DNA from: Pseudoalteromonas phenolica
GTDB lineage: Bacteria > Pseudomonadota > Gammaproteobacteria > Enterobacterales > Alteromonadaceae
Direction: 5' to 3'
DNA length: 64,000 bases
NCBI RefSeq assembly: GCF_005886345.1
Contig: NZ_PNEC01000031.1
Coordinates: forward strand, 1 to 64,000
The notes below the pieces were generated by a model, which did no database searches, was not told where the DNA came from, and saw only the letters and a program-made list of their open reading frames with translations. The stretch's first letter is position 1. Each line of letters opens with the position of its first letter. Made by a program: the position numbers and the translations under genes. This document shows positions 26,109 through 40,411 of this stretch, in pieces.

Positions 26109-27327
26109 CCTATTTTTATCTAAGCGATTCAGTCAATCACGACAAAAAGGATTCGCTTCAATCTTAAACAAAGCCTCTACTTTAGGCGTTTTACTCGGGG
26201 TTAGTGTATTAATCGTGGCCTTGTCAGTTATTAATGGTTTTGAAGAGCAACTTGAAAAGCGGCTTTTATCTGTTGTTTCTCATGTCACCTATGATGCGCC
26301 ATATGAACCAATCAATGATTGGCAATCAAAAGTATATATACTAGAGAAACAACAAGGTGTTCTTGCTGCTGTACCAGAAATAAATGTGACTGGTATGGTG
26401 CAATTTAAGGGGAAATTAAAGGCCGCCCAAATAAAGGGGGTTGATATTCATTCACATGAAGAGGTATCGAGCGTCGGTGAGTTTATTAAAGATGTCAGCA
26501 TAAAGAGCTTGGCACAAAATGAAGTGATTTTAGGAGCTCAAATTGCTGAAAGTTTGAACCTTTCTATTGGTGATAATTTTACTTTATTAATTGCCAATAA
26601 AAATGCGAAATCAATGTTATCAGCGCCTAAACGAATAAAAGTAACATTAGTCGGTTTGGTTAAAATGGGCGGCCCGATAGATCAATCTATGGCACTTATT
26701 AACCTGGAGTCTTTACAAACTTCGTTAAGCCTAAAACCAGATCAAGTCACAAGCTTGAGAGTCAAAGTGACGGATGTATTTGAAGCTCATAATATTGCTA
26801 TGTCTGCAGGCAGAAGCTTACCCGATCTAGTGTATGTAAATAGTTGGTTTAGAACGCAAGGCAGCTTGTACCAAGATATTCAAATGGTTCGTACCATTGT
26901 GTTTCTAGTGGTTATTTTGATTATTGCTGTAGCAAGTTTTAACATTGTTTCGTCTATGGTGATGGAAGTTAAAGATAAGCAGTCTGATATCGCAATACTC
27001 AAAACTATGGGCGCCAAAGACAGTACTATTTTTTCTACTTTTGCCTTCAAAGGTGTTGGTAATGCGTTACTTGGTTCATTAGTTGGCAGTGCGCTGGGTG
27101 TTGTAATATCTCTTTATTTACCTGAATTATTTGTCTGGTTTTATGGTGAGGGTACACAAAACCCACTTTCAGGCGTCTATTTTGTTGAATTTCTTCCATC
27201 AAAACTGATCTGGACAGATATCGCCATCACTTTAGGTGTAACTTTAGTACTCGCACTTTTAGCCAGTATTTATCCTGCTTGGCAAGCAACAAAAACTGAT
27301 CCAGCGAAGGTGTTAGGCAACGGTTAA
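26101..27327 (+). CDS. lolE: Lipoprotein-releasing ABC transporter permease LolE
   Basis: A 408-residue second FtsX-type permease of the Lol complex with the same layout as LolC: N-terminal span with VSVLIVALSVINGFEEQLEKRLLS, periplasmic domain (about 50-270), then three spans (SSMVMEVKDKQSDIAILKTMGAKD before the second) and the terminal LASIYPAWQATKTDPAKVL. Both permeases and the ATPase are intact, so the complex should be LolCD2E as in enterobacteria rather than the two-gene LolDF form. No terminator is obvious in the 208 bases after it. Confidence 0.9.
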   Translation: MLSLFLSKRFSQSRQKGFASILNKASTLGVLLGVSVLIVALSVINGFEEQLEKRLLSVVSHVTYDAPYEPINDWQSKVYILEKQQGVLAAVPEINVTGMVQFKGKLKAAQIKGVDIHSHEEVSSVGEFIKDVSIKSLAQNEVILGAQIAESLNLSIGDNFTLLIANKNAKSMLSAPKRIKVTLVGLVKMGGPIDQSMALINLESLQTSLSLKPDQVTSLRVKVTDVFEAHNIAMSAGRSLPDLVYVNSWFRTQGSLYQDIQMVRTIVFLVVILIIAVASFNIVSSMVMEVKDKQSDIAILKTMGAKDSTIFSTFAFKGVGNALLGSLVGSALGVVISLYLPELFVWFYGEGTQNPLSGVYFVEFLPSKLIWTDIAITLGVTLVLALLASIYPAWQATKTDPAKVLGNG

Positions 27328-27535
27328 GAATCAAAATGAAGAAAGTTTGACTCCTCATCTGACAAGAAATTAACCTTATTTATAAAGTCATATGTACAAT
27401 CAGTTATGTAGTTTATGATTAATGAAGAATGTTTCTTGTGCAAATTAATCAATAAATAAATTTTTGAACGTGCGCATGTTGACAAGGTGTTGTAAGAAAG
27501 TAGAGTGACAGCAACAAAAATTATGAGAAAGATAA

Positions 27536-27967
27536 ATGTCTGAAGAAAAGAAAGCACCGGTAGAGATTACAAACGAGCAAGTAGAAGCATGGCAAAGAGA
27601 GTGTTTGGGTAATGCGCAAAAATTTTTAGCTGATAAGGGAATTTTACCTGTCAGTATACTAGACAAAGAGTGCCGTATTTTGCCTCCTTTATGTGCTATC
27701 TGGAAAATTAAAGGTAACGATGGAAAAACCTATTGGGTCATCACTGGGCGTTTACCTACAGATGCTGTTGAAGTAACTGCTGCTTCAAATGCACGTGATG
27801 TTATGCGACATTTTTCATTTCAATGGCAAGTTAAAGCTGATGCAATTATGGCAAATAAGTTTATTGATAAAACGCAAGTTGATTTTGCTAATCTATTAGT
27901 AAACAGGGCACATGGCCTTTATGAAATGTATGAAAACGAACAGCTATGGGCTAATGAAGCATCGTAA
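27536..27967 (+). CDS. DUF4826 family protein
   Basis: A 143-residue soluble protein matching the DUF4826 family by ITNEQVEAWQRECLGNAQKFLADKG, LPPLCAIWKIKG, YWVITGRLPTDAV and ARDVMRHFSFQWQ. No enzymatic residues can be named and the family is uncharacterised. Its last 17 bases overlap the convergent acetyltransferase gene. Confidence 0.8.
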   Translation: MSEEKKAPVEITNEQVEAWQRECLGNAQKFLADKGILPVSILDKECRILPPLCAIWKIKGNDGKTYWVITGRLPTDAVEVTAASNARDVMRHFSFQWQVKADAIMANKFIDKTQVDFANLLVNRAHGLYEMYENEQLWANEAS

Positions 27968-28409
27968 ATGGCTCGGCATTAAAGTCACTAACAGGGCAGT
28001 ACAGTTGCTGCCTTGCTATACCTGCTTCCATGAATACACTTCCTTTTTTACAGAATCCGTATTGAACAAATGTAGGTACTTCATCAAGAACAGAGTTGAT
28101 GAATATGTTGTTCAACCCTTTTTCTTTTGCTATTACAACCAAATAATTGAGAATGGAACAATATGCAGTTTTATTTCTATGTTTTCTTTCAATGGCAACG
28201 CGACTAATCAAGCCATTTGGAGTCAGTCTACCGGTGCCGACTGGCGTATTGAAGTTATCATAAATTATTGCATGCTCAGATTGTCTATCGAGTGAGTCGA
28301 ACTCAACTTTTTTTGGTAAGTTTAGTTCATAAACAAACACTTTTTCTCTTAGCTCAGTTAATAACGTTTGTTGTTCAAACCAATTAACTCTAGTTACATG
28401 GTAAACCAT
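27951..28409 (-). CDS. GNAT family N-acetyltransferase
   Basis: A 152-residue acetyltransferase fold of the ElaA/PhnO-like type: LREKVFVYELNLPKKVEFDSLD, then HAIIYDNFNTPVGTGRLTPNG, ISRVAIERKHRNK (the acetyl-CoA pyrophosphate-binding motif A in reduced form) and FVQYGFCKKGSVFMEAGI. The start at 28409 has TGGAGG four bases upstream; the longer frame from 28457 lacks one. Substrate unknown. Lies just after roxA on the same strand. Confidence 0.75.
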   Translation of the reverse strand: MVYHVTRVNWFEQQTLLTELREKVFVYELNLPKKVEFDSLDRQSEHAIIYDNFNTPVGTGRLTPNGLISRVAIERKHRNKTAYCSILNYLVVIAKEKGLNNIFINSVLDEVPTFVQYGFCKKGSVFMEAGIARQQLYCPVSDFNAEPFTMLH

Positions 28410-28496
28410 GTGTCCTCCAGTAAGATTCAAATCAAATGTGCAAGCCTTGGCACTCAAAGTAATTAATAATCAGGCTTGCTTGCACATACAGGATCT

Positions 28497-29648
28497 TTAT
28501 TCTTCTTGTTGGATAAAGTAGTAACCTTCATTAATAAGCTTAGTTAACATTTCAGCAAACTCCAAACATGAAACTGAAGGAATAATTTCGTTAGCTTCAA
28601 AATAAGTTAAATCTGTAAGTAACTTGGTAGCATCTAACATATTGATTGGCAGTGAGAAAGTCTCACTATTTACACTTAGAAGTATCGAGTTTTCAAACAG
28701 TTGATAAAAGGTTCTAACACCACCTGCTCTGTTAATTACTTGTGATGATATGTAGTTAGCTAACTCATTTGATGAGATTGGTTCCTCAAGTGGTAATAAA
28801 TCCATATCATGCTTTGGTTGACTTAAATAATTTCCAAGCCAACGTTTAATAACAGCTTTGTCTTGAATTGCATCTAGCATTAAGCTCTGGATCTTTTCGA
28901 CTTCCTCATTCTTAAGCTCGCCAGATGATTCTCTGAGTGTAAGTGTTTTGTCTGAATAGCGTGTTTTACCGAGCTCATTATCAATTAAGTAATCGGCAAA
29001 ATTGCTTAAGAAATCTTTCGTGTCAGGCGCTCTAAAACCAACTGAGTAGTTTAATGCATTCTCAACCGCATAACCTTCGTGTGGGCAGCCTGGTGGAATA
29101 TAAAGAATATCACCAGGTTCAAGAACTTCATCAATGATAGCATTGAATTGCTCAACTTGGAGTAAGCTCTTATTTTGTGCAAACTCTTTTAGACTTGAGT
29201 CAGGCAAACCAACTCGCCAATGTCTTTTACCTTCACCCTGTATGATGAACACATCATACTGATCTAGATGAGGCCCAACACCTCCGCCAGGGGTTGAATA
29301 GCTAATCATTAAGTCATCAATTCGCCAGTTAGGAATGAATCGAAATGGCTCTAACAATTCAGTTGCAACAGGATGCCAGTGATCGACTGCTTGAACGAGC
29401 AGGGTACTATTAGTTTCTGTTAATTGTGAAAAGTCTTCGAATGGACCGTGGTAAGATTCCCATTTATCGTCATGATTTGTGATTAGACGAGATTCAATGT
29501 CATCTTCCATGGCAAGACCCGCTAATTCTTCTGGCTCAATCGGATCTTCGAAATCAGTAAAACCACCTTTGATTAATAACGGCTGTTTTTGCCAATATTC
29601 TTTTAGAAACTCGGCGTGAGTTAATGCGTTAATTTTCAAATCAAACAT
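28497..29648 (-). CDS. roxA: Ribosomal protein uL16 3-hydroxylase (cupin/JmjC)
   Basis: A 383-residue 2-oxoglutarate/Fe(II) oxygenase of the YcfD/RoxA family that hydroxylates an arginine of ribosomal protein uL16. The N-terminal FLKEYWQKQPLLIKGGF, the metal triad in PHLDQYDVF (HxD) with the later H of CPHEGYAVENALNYSVGFR, and the C-terminal winged-helix region (about 250-383) all fit, as does the length (E. coli 373). A terminator separates it from purB upstream. Confidence 0.9.
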   Translation of the reverse strand: MFDLKINALTHAEFLKEYWQKQPLLIKGGFTDFEDPIEPEELAGLAMEDDIESRLITNHDDKWESYHGPFEDFSQLTETNSTLLVQAVDHWHPVATELLEPFRFIPNWRIDDLMISYSTPGGGVGPHLDQYDVFIIQGEGKRHWRVGLPDSSLKEFAQNKSLLQVEQFNAIIDEVLEPGDILYIPPGCPHEGYAVENALNYSVGFRAPDTKDFLSNFADYLIDNELGKTRYSDKTLTLRESSGELKNEEVEKIQSLMLDAIQDKAVIKRWLGNYLSQPKHDMDLLPLEEPISSNELANYISSQVINRAGGVRTFYQLFENSILLSVNSETFSLPINMLDATKLLTDLTYFEANEIIPSVSCLEFAEMLTKLINEGYYFIQQEE

Positions 29649-29655
29649 ATTTTTC

Positions 29656-29690
29656 CATAAAAAAAGCGAAAGGGTTACCTTTCGCTTTAT
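29656..29690 (-). terminator. Terminator of purB
   Basis: AAAGCGAAAGG (29663-29673) pairs with CCTTTCGCTTT (29678-29688); on the minus strand the stem is followed by a seven-T run. Strong intrinsic terminator directly after purB. Confidence 0.9.
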
Positions 29691-29709
29691 AAACTAAATT
29701 TGTGTGTAA

Positions 29710-31119
<1,410 letters not shown>

Positions 31120-31722
31120 TTAAATACTTTTTTTGGCGATTTCGATAATTTTCTTTTTGCCAAAGAAAAATTGACGTCGCTTACCACCAAGTTGTCGCCA
31201 TAGCACAGCACTGCGTATGCCTGCTAATAAAAGCGCTCGGATCTTATGTTGGTAACTTGGTTGTTTTAATAAATCTGGTTGGCCAAATACTTGAATTTTT
31301 TGTCCAAGTGGACTGAGTACTTGGCTGTAGATATCAGCTAAAGCAGCAACTATGGTGCTATCGCAAATATCAAAATGTAATAGTTGTCTTTCCACTTGGT
31401 TCAAACGGTTTGCAAGCTCATCTAATGCTTTTGGGTTTGCTGAAAGAGCGCGCTCTAGCTGCATCAAACTGCCAACATATTTAACCAGTTCAACATCTTT
31501 CTCGCCTTCAGGAGAGAGCTGCTGAACAAGCGTTTTATAACCGTCTTTGATAACCCACTTGTCGTCATAAACATCTTCTGGCTGAGCAGGACTGAGGTTA
31601 ACAATACTTTTTAGAAAAGTACTGACTTCCGCTTCATTAAACTGGCCGTATTTTGCTGTTTTTTGGACAAGTTTGCTGATCTGGCACATAGCCGCCAGCG
31701 GTAAAACATAACTTGTTGACAT
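31120..31722 (-). CDS. hflD: High frequency lysogenization protein HflD homologue
   Basis: A 200-residue helical, membrane-associated protein of the HflD family (LAAMCQISKLVQKTAKYG near the start, LLAGIRSAVLWRQLGGKRRQ near the end). In E. coli HflD binds phage lambda CII; its cellular role is unclear. The start ATG shares one base with the mnmA stop (TAATG), and the order mnmA-hflD-purB is conserved in gammaproteobacteria. Confidence 0.92.
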   Translation of the reverse strand: MSTSYVLPLAAMCQISKLVQKTAKYGQFNEAEVSTFLKSIVNLSPAQPEDVYDDKWVIKDGYKTLVQQLSPEGEKDVELVKYVGSLMQLERALSANPKALDELANRLNQVERQLLHFDICDSTIVAALADIYSQVLSPLGQKIQVFGQPDLLKQPSYQHKIRALLLAGIRSAVLWRQLGGKRRQFFFGKKKIIEIAKKSI

Positions 31723-32822
31723 TATTTGATCACCGAGTCGATTATACCGCCACCTAAGCAGACGTCGTCAGCGTAGAATACAGCTGATTGACCAGGGGTT
31801 ACTGCTTTTTGGGGCTCATCAAATAAAACCCGTGCCATCCCGTCTTCGCCAACCAGCAAAGTACATGGAATGTCAGTTTGTCTATAACGGGTTTTTACTG
31901 TGCAACGTGTTGTGCCTTGCGGTCCAACTCGATCAACCCAGTGTAATTGATTTGCGTTAAGGCCGTTACTAAATAGGCGAGGGTGGTTTTTGCCTTGGCC
32001 GACAATTAACACGTTACGCTCTACGTCTTTATCAACGACATACCAAGGCTCGCCACTGCCTTCTTTCATACCACCGATTAATAGGCCTTTTCTCTGACCA
32101 AGCGTGTGGTACATTAAACCTTCATGTTCACCCACTTCATGACCGTCAGTGTCTTCAATTTTACCTGGTTGTGCTGGTAAGAATTTTTGTAAGAAGTCTT
32201 TGAACTTGCGCTCACCAATAAAGCAAATACCGGTACTGTCTTTTTTATCGTGTGTAATTAAACCTTGCTCTTCAGCAATACGACGTACTTCAGGCTTTTC
32301 AACTTGACCTACAGGGAATAGTGTTTGTGCAATATGCTCATGGCTAAGTGTATAAAGGAAGTAGCTTTGATCTTTGTTGTCATCAAGGCCACGTTGCATC
32401 ACACATTTACCATCGCGCTCTTCACGACGAACATAGTGACCTGTTGCAATGTAATCTGCACCGAGTGCTTGTGCAGCGAATTCTAAGAAAGCTTTGAATT
32501 TGATTTCTTTATTACACATGATGTCTGGGTTTGGCGTGCGGCCCGCTTTGTATTCCTCTAAGAAATACTCAAAAACGTTGTCCCAGTACTCAGCTGCAAA
32601 GTTTACGGTATGGAGTTCAATACCTAACTTATCGCAGACAGCTTGTGCATCTTTAAGATCTTCAGCAGCAGCACAATATTCGTCATTGTCATCTTCTTCC
32701 CAGTTCTTCATGAACAGGCCTTCTACCTGATAGCCTTGTTGTTTTAATAAGTAGGCTGAAACTGAAGAATCTACACCGCCGGACATACCAACGATGACTT
32801 TAATCTGACTATTATCGCTCAT
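31722..32822 (-). CDS. mnmA: tRNA-specific 2-thiouridylase MnmA
   Basis: A 366-residue enzyme making 2-thiouridine at the wobble base of tRNA-Lys, Glu and Gln. PP-loop SGGVDSS (about 14-20), catalytic cysteines in NPDIMCN (about 102) and [10 protein letters not shown] (about 199), and the family-specific FLKNW-like [11 protein letters not shown] and NKDQSYFL loops are present. First gene of the mnmA-hflD-purB cluster. Confidence 0.96.
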   Translation of the reverse strand: MSDNSQIKVIVGMSGGVDSSVSAYLLKQQGYQVEGLFMKNWEEDDNDEYCAAAEDLKDAQAVCDKLGIELHTVNFAAEYWDNVFEYFLEEYKAGRTPNPDIMCNKEIKFKAFLEFAAQALGADYIATGHYVRREERDGKCVMQRGLDDNKDQSYFLYTLSHEHIAQTLFPVGQVEKPEVRRIAEEQGLITHDKKDSTGICFIGERKFKDFLQKFLPAQPGKIEDTDGHEVGEHEGLMYHTLGQRKGLLIGGMKEGSGEPWYVVDKDVERNVLIVGQGKNHPRLFSNGLNANQLHWVDRVGPQGTTRCTVKTRYRQTDIPCTLLVGEDGMARVLFDEPQKAVTPGQSAVFYADDVCLGGGIIDSVIK

Positions 32823-32909
32823 ATTTTTTGCTGTTAATCTCTATGATTTTGAAAGGCGTGAGTATAGCACGATATTTTAAGAGGCTGAATCCAAAGTTAG
32901 CGTTTAACG

Positions 32910-33551
32910 CTAAAGCACTTTATATTCGCCATTGTTAATGCCATCAAGGGTGTATTTTCCAATACGATAGCGTATTAAGCGCAGTGTAGGGTGACCAATG
33001 TGGGCTGTCATTCTGCGAACCTGGCGGTTTTTACCTTCAGAAATGGTAATTTCGAGCCAAGTAGTTGGAATATTTTTGCGCTCTCGGATTGGTGGGTTAC
33101 GAGGCCAAACATTTGGTTCTTCAATAATTCTGACTTTTGCAGGCTTAGTAAGGCCATCTTTTAATTCAACGCCTTTATTAAGTGCATAAATTGACTCATC
33201 ACTTGGCACACCTTCAACTTGTACCCAGTAGGTTTTATCTGTGTCTTTTTTCGGATTCGTTAAAGTGTGTTGTAATTTACCGCAGTTTGTTAAAAGTAAT
33301 AACCCTTCACTGTCTCGGTCTAACCGACCTGCAGCATATACGCCTTTTTCTTTTACGAAGTCTGCCAAAGTTGCACGGTTTTGATCATCGGTAAATTGGC
33401 AAAGTACATCAAAAGGTTTATTAAAAAGGACAATTTTAACTTGATCTGCAGGAAGCGCTTCCTTAACCACACGTTTTTTATTAAATGGTTTTCTGTTATG
33501 TGGTTTCTTTTTGAGTGTATTGTAGTTGCGATTAGGAGCGCGATTTTGCAT
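32910..33551 (-). CDS. rluE: 23S rRNA pseudouridine synthase RluE
   Basis: A 213-residue RsuA/RluE-family pseudouridine synthase. A lysine/asparagine-rich N-terminal tail (1-40) precedes the catalytic domain; [14 protein letters not shown] carries the catalytic aspartate, followed by KTYWVQVEG and [20 protein letters not shown]. There is no S4 domain, as in RluE (modifies U2457 of 23S rRNA in E. coli). Monocistronic. Confidence 0.9.
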   Translation of the reverse strand: MQNRAPNRNYNTLKKKPHNRKPFNKKRVVKEALPADQVKIVLFNKPFDVLCQFTDDQNRATLADFVKEKGVYAAGRLDRDSEGLLLLTNCGKLQHTLTNPKKDTDKTYWVQVEGVPSDESIYALNKGVELKDGLTKPAKVRIIEEPNVWPRNPPIRERKNIPTTWLEITISEGKNRQVRRMTAHIGHPTLRLIRYRIGKYTLDGINNGEYKVL

Positions 33552-33623
33552 TACTTATATGAGATAAAAACGTTGGTGTGTGCATATTAGCAAATTATGA
33601 GTTTGCTAATAAGTAAAAGAAAC

Positions 33624-33652
33624 ATAAAAAAGGGCATCAAACGATGCCCTTA
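33624..33652 (-). terminator. Terminator of icd
   Basis: AAGGGCATC (33630-33638), loop, GATGCCCTT (33643-33651); on the minus strand followed by TTTTTATG. Directly after icd. Confidence 0.88.
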
Positions 33653-33668
33653 ATCATTCAAATTAGCA

Positions 33669-36202
<2,534 letters not shown>

Positions 36203-36421
36203 TCAAGCGAGTTCAGCTTCTCTAGGAGCGATGTTCGTTGCATGAAGTCCTTTAGGACCTTGTTGCAACTCGAAGGTTACATCTTGACCGGCTTTAAGTG
36301 TTTTGTATCCATCCATCACAATCGTCGAGTAATGGGCGAAGATATCTTCTTCACTGCCGTCTTCTACGATGAAACCAAACCCTTTGGCGTTATTGAACCA
36401 TTTGACTTTTCCGCAAGCCAT
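36203..36421 (-). CDS. cspD: Cold-shock domain protein CspD
   Basis: A 72-residue cold-shock domain protein with RNP1 KGFGFI and RNP2 DIFAHYS. The DIFAHYSTIVMDGYKTLKAGQ form is typical of CspD, the stationary-phase replication inhibitor of E. coli, rather than CspA. It lies divergent to clpS-clpA, the same neighbourhood as in E. coli (cspD-clpS-clpA), which strengthens the call. Confidence 0.92.
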   Translation of the reverse strand: MACGKVKWFNNAKGFGFIVEDGSEEDIFAHYSTIVMDGYKTLKAGQDVTFELQQGPKGLHATNIAPREAELA

Positions 36422-36622
36422 ACTTCCACATCCTTCTATAAGTTGACTAATTTAGTTAATCTAAACTTTATAATTTGCTAGACTGCCCATAGATTAGACA
36501 ATCTAATAACGACTGTAGTTTAAATGAGCAATCAGTCAAGACTTTTAGACATTTTTTTAACAAATAATTTATTTTTTCAATTCAAGTTTGCTTGAGTTAA
36601 CAACACAAGACTATATTTTATT

Positions 36623-36940
36623 ATGAGTGGTATTAAAGATTCTGGTGTAATCGATACAGTTCGAGAGAAGCAAAAGCAAAAGCTAAGCCCACCTCGCAAG
36701 TATAAAGTCATTTTAAATAATGATGATTACACTCCAATGGACTTTGTAATCGAAGTATTAATGACGTTTTTTAATATGGACAGCGAAAAAGCAACTGACG
36801 TGATGCTGCGCGTGCATCACGAGGGAAAGGCAGTATGTGGTTTATATACTTCTGATATTGCACATACTAAGGCGGAACAAGTAAATCGTTACGCTCGCGA
36901 CCATGAACATCCTCTGCTATGTAGTTGTGAGCAGGAATAA
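36623..36940 (+). CDS. clpS: ATP-dependent Clp protease adaptor ClpS
   Basis: A 105-residue N-recognin adaptor that delivers N-degron substrates to ClpAP. The core [18 protein letters not shown], the binding-pocket region and [16 protein letters not shown] are all present, preceded by a flexible N-terminal tail (1-25). The Leu/Phe transferase (aat) and Bpt that create such degrons are encoded about 3.5 kb downstream. Starts the clpS-clpA operon, 29 bases before clpA. Confidence 0.95.
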   Translation: MSGIKDSGVIDTVREKQKQKLSPPRKYKVILNNDDYTPMDFVIEVLMTFFNMDSEKATDVMLRVHHEGKAVCGLYTSDIAHTKAEQVNRYARDHEHPLLCSCEQE

Positions 36941-36969
36941 CCGATATAAATCTCGTTTGGGGGTTGCTT

Positions 36970-39237
36970 ATGCTAAACAAAGATCTTGAAATTACCTTAA
37001 ATGCAGCGTTTCGTGAGGCGAGAACACGTCGTCACGAGTTTATGACTGTTGAGCATTTATTACTTGCATTAATAGATAACCCATCAGCTGGTGAGGCGTT
37101 AGGCGCATGCGGTGTTGATACAGAAACGCTTAAACGTGAGCTTTCTGAGTTCATCGATGAAACAACACCGTTATTACCAGAAAGTGAAAATGATAGAGAA
37201 ACACAACCAACACTTGGCTTTCAGCGAGTTCTACAAAGAGCTGTATTTCATGTTCAGTCTTCAGGGCGAACCGAAGTTACAGGTGTAAATGTTTTGGTAG
37301 CGATTTTTTCTGAACAAGAAAGTCAAGCAGTTTACCTGCTTAAGAAGAGTGATATTAGCCGTCTAGATATTGTGAACTTTATTTCTCATGGCGTTGCTAA
37401 GTCTGACGACGAGCATCATGAAGATGATCACGAAGATATCAATAGTGATGATTCAAATGATATACAAGGTGAAGAGCAGACTAAACTAGAAAACTTCACT
37501 ACTAATCTGAACACAATGGCTCAAGCTGGTCAGTTAGACCCGTTAGTTGGCCGAGACCAAGAAGTAGAACGTACAGTACAGGTTTTATGTCGTCGTAAAA
37601 AGAATAACCCTTTGCTTGTTGGCGAAGCGGGCGTTGGTAAAACAGCGATTGCGGAAGGCCTTGCCTATAGAATCGTTAATGAACAAGTACCTGATGTGAT
37701 TGCAGATGCTGTAGTCTACTCACTTGATATGGGCGCTTTGTTAGCGGGTACGAAATATCGCGGAGATTTCGAAAAGCGTTTTAAAGCACTTTTAAAAGAG
37801 CTACAAGCAAAACCGCATTCAATTTTATTTATTGATGAGATCCATACAATCATAGGTGCAGGTGCTGCGTCTGGTGGTGTGATGGATGCCTCGAATTTAA
37901 TTAAACCTCTACTATCTAGTGGTCAATTAAGATGTATGGGTTCAACAACTTATAACGAGTTTAAAAATATCTTTGAAAAAGACAGAGCACTTGTTCGTCG
38001 TTTCCAAAAGATAGATGTACTTGAGCCAAGTGTTGAAGACACCACAAAGATTCTCATGGGCTTGAAAGACCGTTACGAAGACCACCATGGCATTCGTTAT
38101 ACCCAAAAAGCACTTCGTGCTGCTGCAGAATTAAGTGCTAAGTATATCAACGAGCGTCACTTACCAGATAAAGCCATTGATGTAATAGATGAAGCAGGAG
38201 CAAATCAACGTTTACTGCCAGTATCTAAGCGTAAGAAAACCATTAATGTTGGCGACATTGAGCAGATCGTATCTAAAATTGCGCGTATTCCGCAGCAGAG
38301 TGTGTCCTCAAGCGATAAAGAAACACTCAAAAACTTAGACAGAAACTTAAAAATGTTGGTGTTTGGTCAAGACCAATCAATAGATGCATTATCGTCTGCA
38401 ATTAGATTATCTCGCTCAGGCCTTTCAAATGAAGACAAACCAATTGGTTCTTTCTTATTTGCAGGTCCAACAGGTGTTGGTAAAACTGAAGTAACTAAAC
38501 AACTAGCAAAATGTATGGGTGTCGAGTTCATCCGTTTTGATATGTCAGAATATTCTGAACGTCATGCGGTCAGCCGCTTAATCGGCGCGCCTCCAGGCTA
38601 TGTAGGTTATGAGCAGGGTGGGTTGCTAACTGATTCTGTGATTAAGCACCCTCATGCAGTTGTGCTTTTAGATGAGATTGAAAAAGCGCATCCAGATATT
38701 TACAATATTTTGCTACAAGTAATGGACCACGGCACATTAACAGATAACAATGGCCGTAAAGCAGACTTTAGAAACGTTGTACTTGTCATGACCACTAATG
38801 CGGGTGTACAAGAAACCATTCGTCAGTCAATTGGATTTGCTCAACAAGATCATTCACACGACGCTATGGTTGAGATTAATAAGGTATTCACTCCAGAATT
38901 TAGAAACCGCTTAGACAATATCATTTGGTTCAACCATTTAGATAAAGAGGTCATTTTACAAGTTGTAGATAAATTCTTAGTTGAACTTCAAGCGCAACTT
39001 GACCGTAAATCTGTGAACCTTGAGCTTACAGCTGCAGCTAGAGAGTGGTTAGCTGAACTAGGTTACGATAAGGCAATGGGTGCAAGACCAATGTCACGTG
39101 TTATTCAAGAGCAATTGAAAAAACCGCTTGCAAATGAAATCTTGTTTGGCAAATTAGCCGAAGGTGGCACAGTTAAAGTGGGCCTTAAGAGTAATAAGCT
39201 TAATTTCCAATATGCCGTTGAAATGGCTGAGGCTTAA
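36970..39237 (+). CDS. clpA: ATP-dependent Clp protease ATP-binding subunit ClpA
   Basis: A 755-residue AAA+ unfoldase. N-domain (1-145, ClpS-binding), acidic linker ([16 protein letters not shown]), D1 (about 165-400, Walker [10 protein letters not shown]) and D2 (about 430-745, Walker [10 protein letters not shown], Walker [12 protein letters not shown]). The ClpP-docking IGF tripeptide (QSIGFAQ) is present. The ATG at 36970 fits other ClpA N-termini ([11 protein letters not shown]); the TTG two codons earlier is less likely. A strong terminator follows. Confidence 0.96.
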   Translation: MLNKDLEITLNAAFREARTRRHEFMTVEHLLLALIDNPSAGEALGACGVDTETLKRELSEFIDETTPLLPESENDRETQPTLGFQRVLQRAVFHVQSSGRTEVTGVNVLVAIFSEQESQAVYLLKKSDISRLDIVNFISHGVAKSDDEHHEDDHEDINSDDSNDIQGEEQTKLENFTTNLNTMAQAGQLDPLVGRDQEVERTVQVLCRRKKNNPLLVGEAGVGKTAIAEGLAYRIVNEQVPDVIADAVVYSLDMGALLAGTKYRGDFEKRFKALLKELQAKPHSILFIDEIHTIIGAGAASGGVMDASNLIKPLLSSGQLRCMGSTTYNEFKNIFEKDRALVRRFQKIDVLEPSVEDTTKILMGLKDRYEDHHGIRYTQKALRAAAELSAKYINERHLPDKAIDVIDEAGANQRLLPVSKRKKTINVGDIEQIVSKIARIPQQSVSSSDKETLKNLDRNLKMLVFGQDQSIDALSSAIRLSRSGLSNEDKPIGSFLFAGPTGVGKTEVTKQLAKCMGVEFIRFDMSEYSERHAVSRLIGAPPGYVGYEQGGLLTDSVIKHPHAVVLLDEIEKAHPDIYNILLQVMDHGTLTDNNGRKADFRNVVLVMTTNAGVQETIRQSIGFAQQDHSHDAMVEINKVFTPEFRNRLDNIIWFNHLDKEVILQVVDKFLVELQAQLDRKSVNLELTAAAREWLAELGYDKAMGARPMSRVIQEQLKKPLANEILFGKLAEGGTVKVGLKSNKLNFQYAVEMAEA

Positions 39238-39276
39238 AATGAGAAGGTGTTAAATCACCTTTTATGAAACCATTAG

Positions 39277-39303
39277 AAAAGCCTAGCTATGCTAGGCTTT
39301 TTT
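39277..39303 (+). terminator. Terminator of clpSA
   Basis: AAAAGCCTAGC, loop TAT, GCTAGGCTTTTTT. Perfect stem with T-run. A smaller stem (AAGGTG/CACCTT) lies just before it, at about 39244-39261. Confidence 0.9.
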
Positions 39304-39388
39304 ATTTAACACATCAAGTGAAATCAATTTGATGAGTCAAAAGTAAAACGAATGAACTTAACCAGTACGCTTTACAATCACGGCGTAA

Positions 39389-39634
<246 letters not shown>

Positions 39635-39703
39635 TTAACGCAGCAGATTTTGCCGAAAACCACACAATAAGTAAAGGTAAGGGGGGGAAATTAGTTAATT
39701 TAA

Positions 39704-40411
39704 TTACAGCTTGAGTTGCCAAACATCTGAAATAAAACGCTCTGCAGGTTTAAATTGAGACTTATAAGACATCTTTCTGCATTCGTCAATTTGATAGCCT
39801 AAATACACGTAATCTAGACCAGAAGTTTTTGCATACTCAATTTGCAGCAAGATCATTACATTCCCTAGGCTAAATTTATCGTAATCAGGGTGATAAAAGG
39901 TATAAATTGCTGACAATGAATTTGGCATAGTGTCTGTCACTGCAACAGCAATGAGTTCATCTTGATCCCATAGCTCAATGAAGGTAACAGGTAACCAATT
40001 ACAAAATAAAAAGCTTTCATATTGTAAGCGATTAGGGGGGAACATTGTGCCATCATGATGCTTTTTACTTATATAGTTTTCATATAGTGCGTAATAATTG
40101 GATTGTTCTATATCACTTACCTTAATATAGAAATTGTTTTTAGCTGTTTTTAGCTTTCGCTTTTGTGATTTTGATAGCACAAAATCTTTAACAGGAAGGC
40201 GCATTGACTCACAAGCATTACAACTAGGACAATGAGGGCGATAAATTTGATCACCACTGCGTCTAAAACCTAACTCTAACAAGTCTTGAAAACGTGCCGC
40301 GTTGTAGCATTGACTATCAAGAATGACGAGTAACTGCTCTTGTTTGTCAGGCAAATAACTACAATCAAACTGTTGGCTTAAGCCAATCTTTGAAGGAAAA
40401 TGTTCAGTCAT
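39704..40411 (-). CDS. bpt: Aspartate/glutamate leucyltransferase (Bpt)
   Basis: A 235-residue ATE1-family transferase that adds leucine to N-terminal Asp or Glu of proteins, creating N-degrons. The cluster CPSCNACESMRLPV with conserved cysteines, the GTMFPPNRLQYESF region and YVYLGYQIDECRKMSYKSQFKP are family hallmarks. ATG 40411 overlaps the end of aat by 8 bases and is preceded by GGAAGAG; a longer frame from 40459 would run inside aat. Works with Aat and ClpS-ClpAP, whose genes are in this cluster. Confidence 0.93.
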   Translation of the reverse strand: MTEHFPSKIGLSQQFDCSYLPDKQEQLLVILDSQCYNAARFQDLLELGFRRSGDQIYRPHCPSCNACESMRLPVKDFVLSKSQKRKLKTAKNNFYIKVSDIEQSNYYALYENYISKKHHDGTMFPPNRLQYESFLFCNWLPVTFIELWDQDELIAVAVTDTMPNSLSAIYTFYHPDYDKFSLGNVMILLQIEYAKTSGLDYVYLGYQIDECRKMSYKSQFKPAERFISDVWQLKL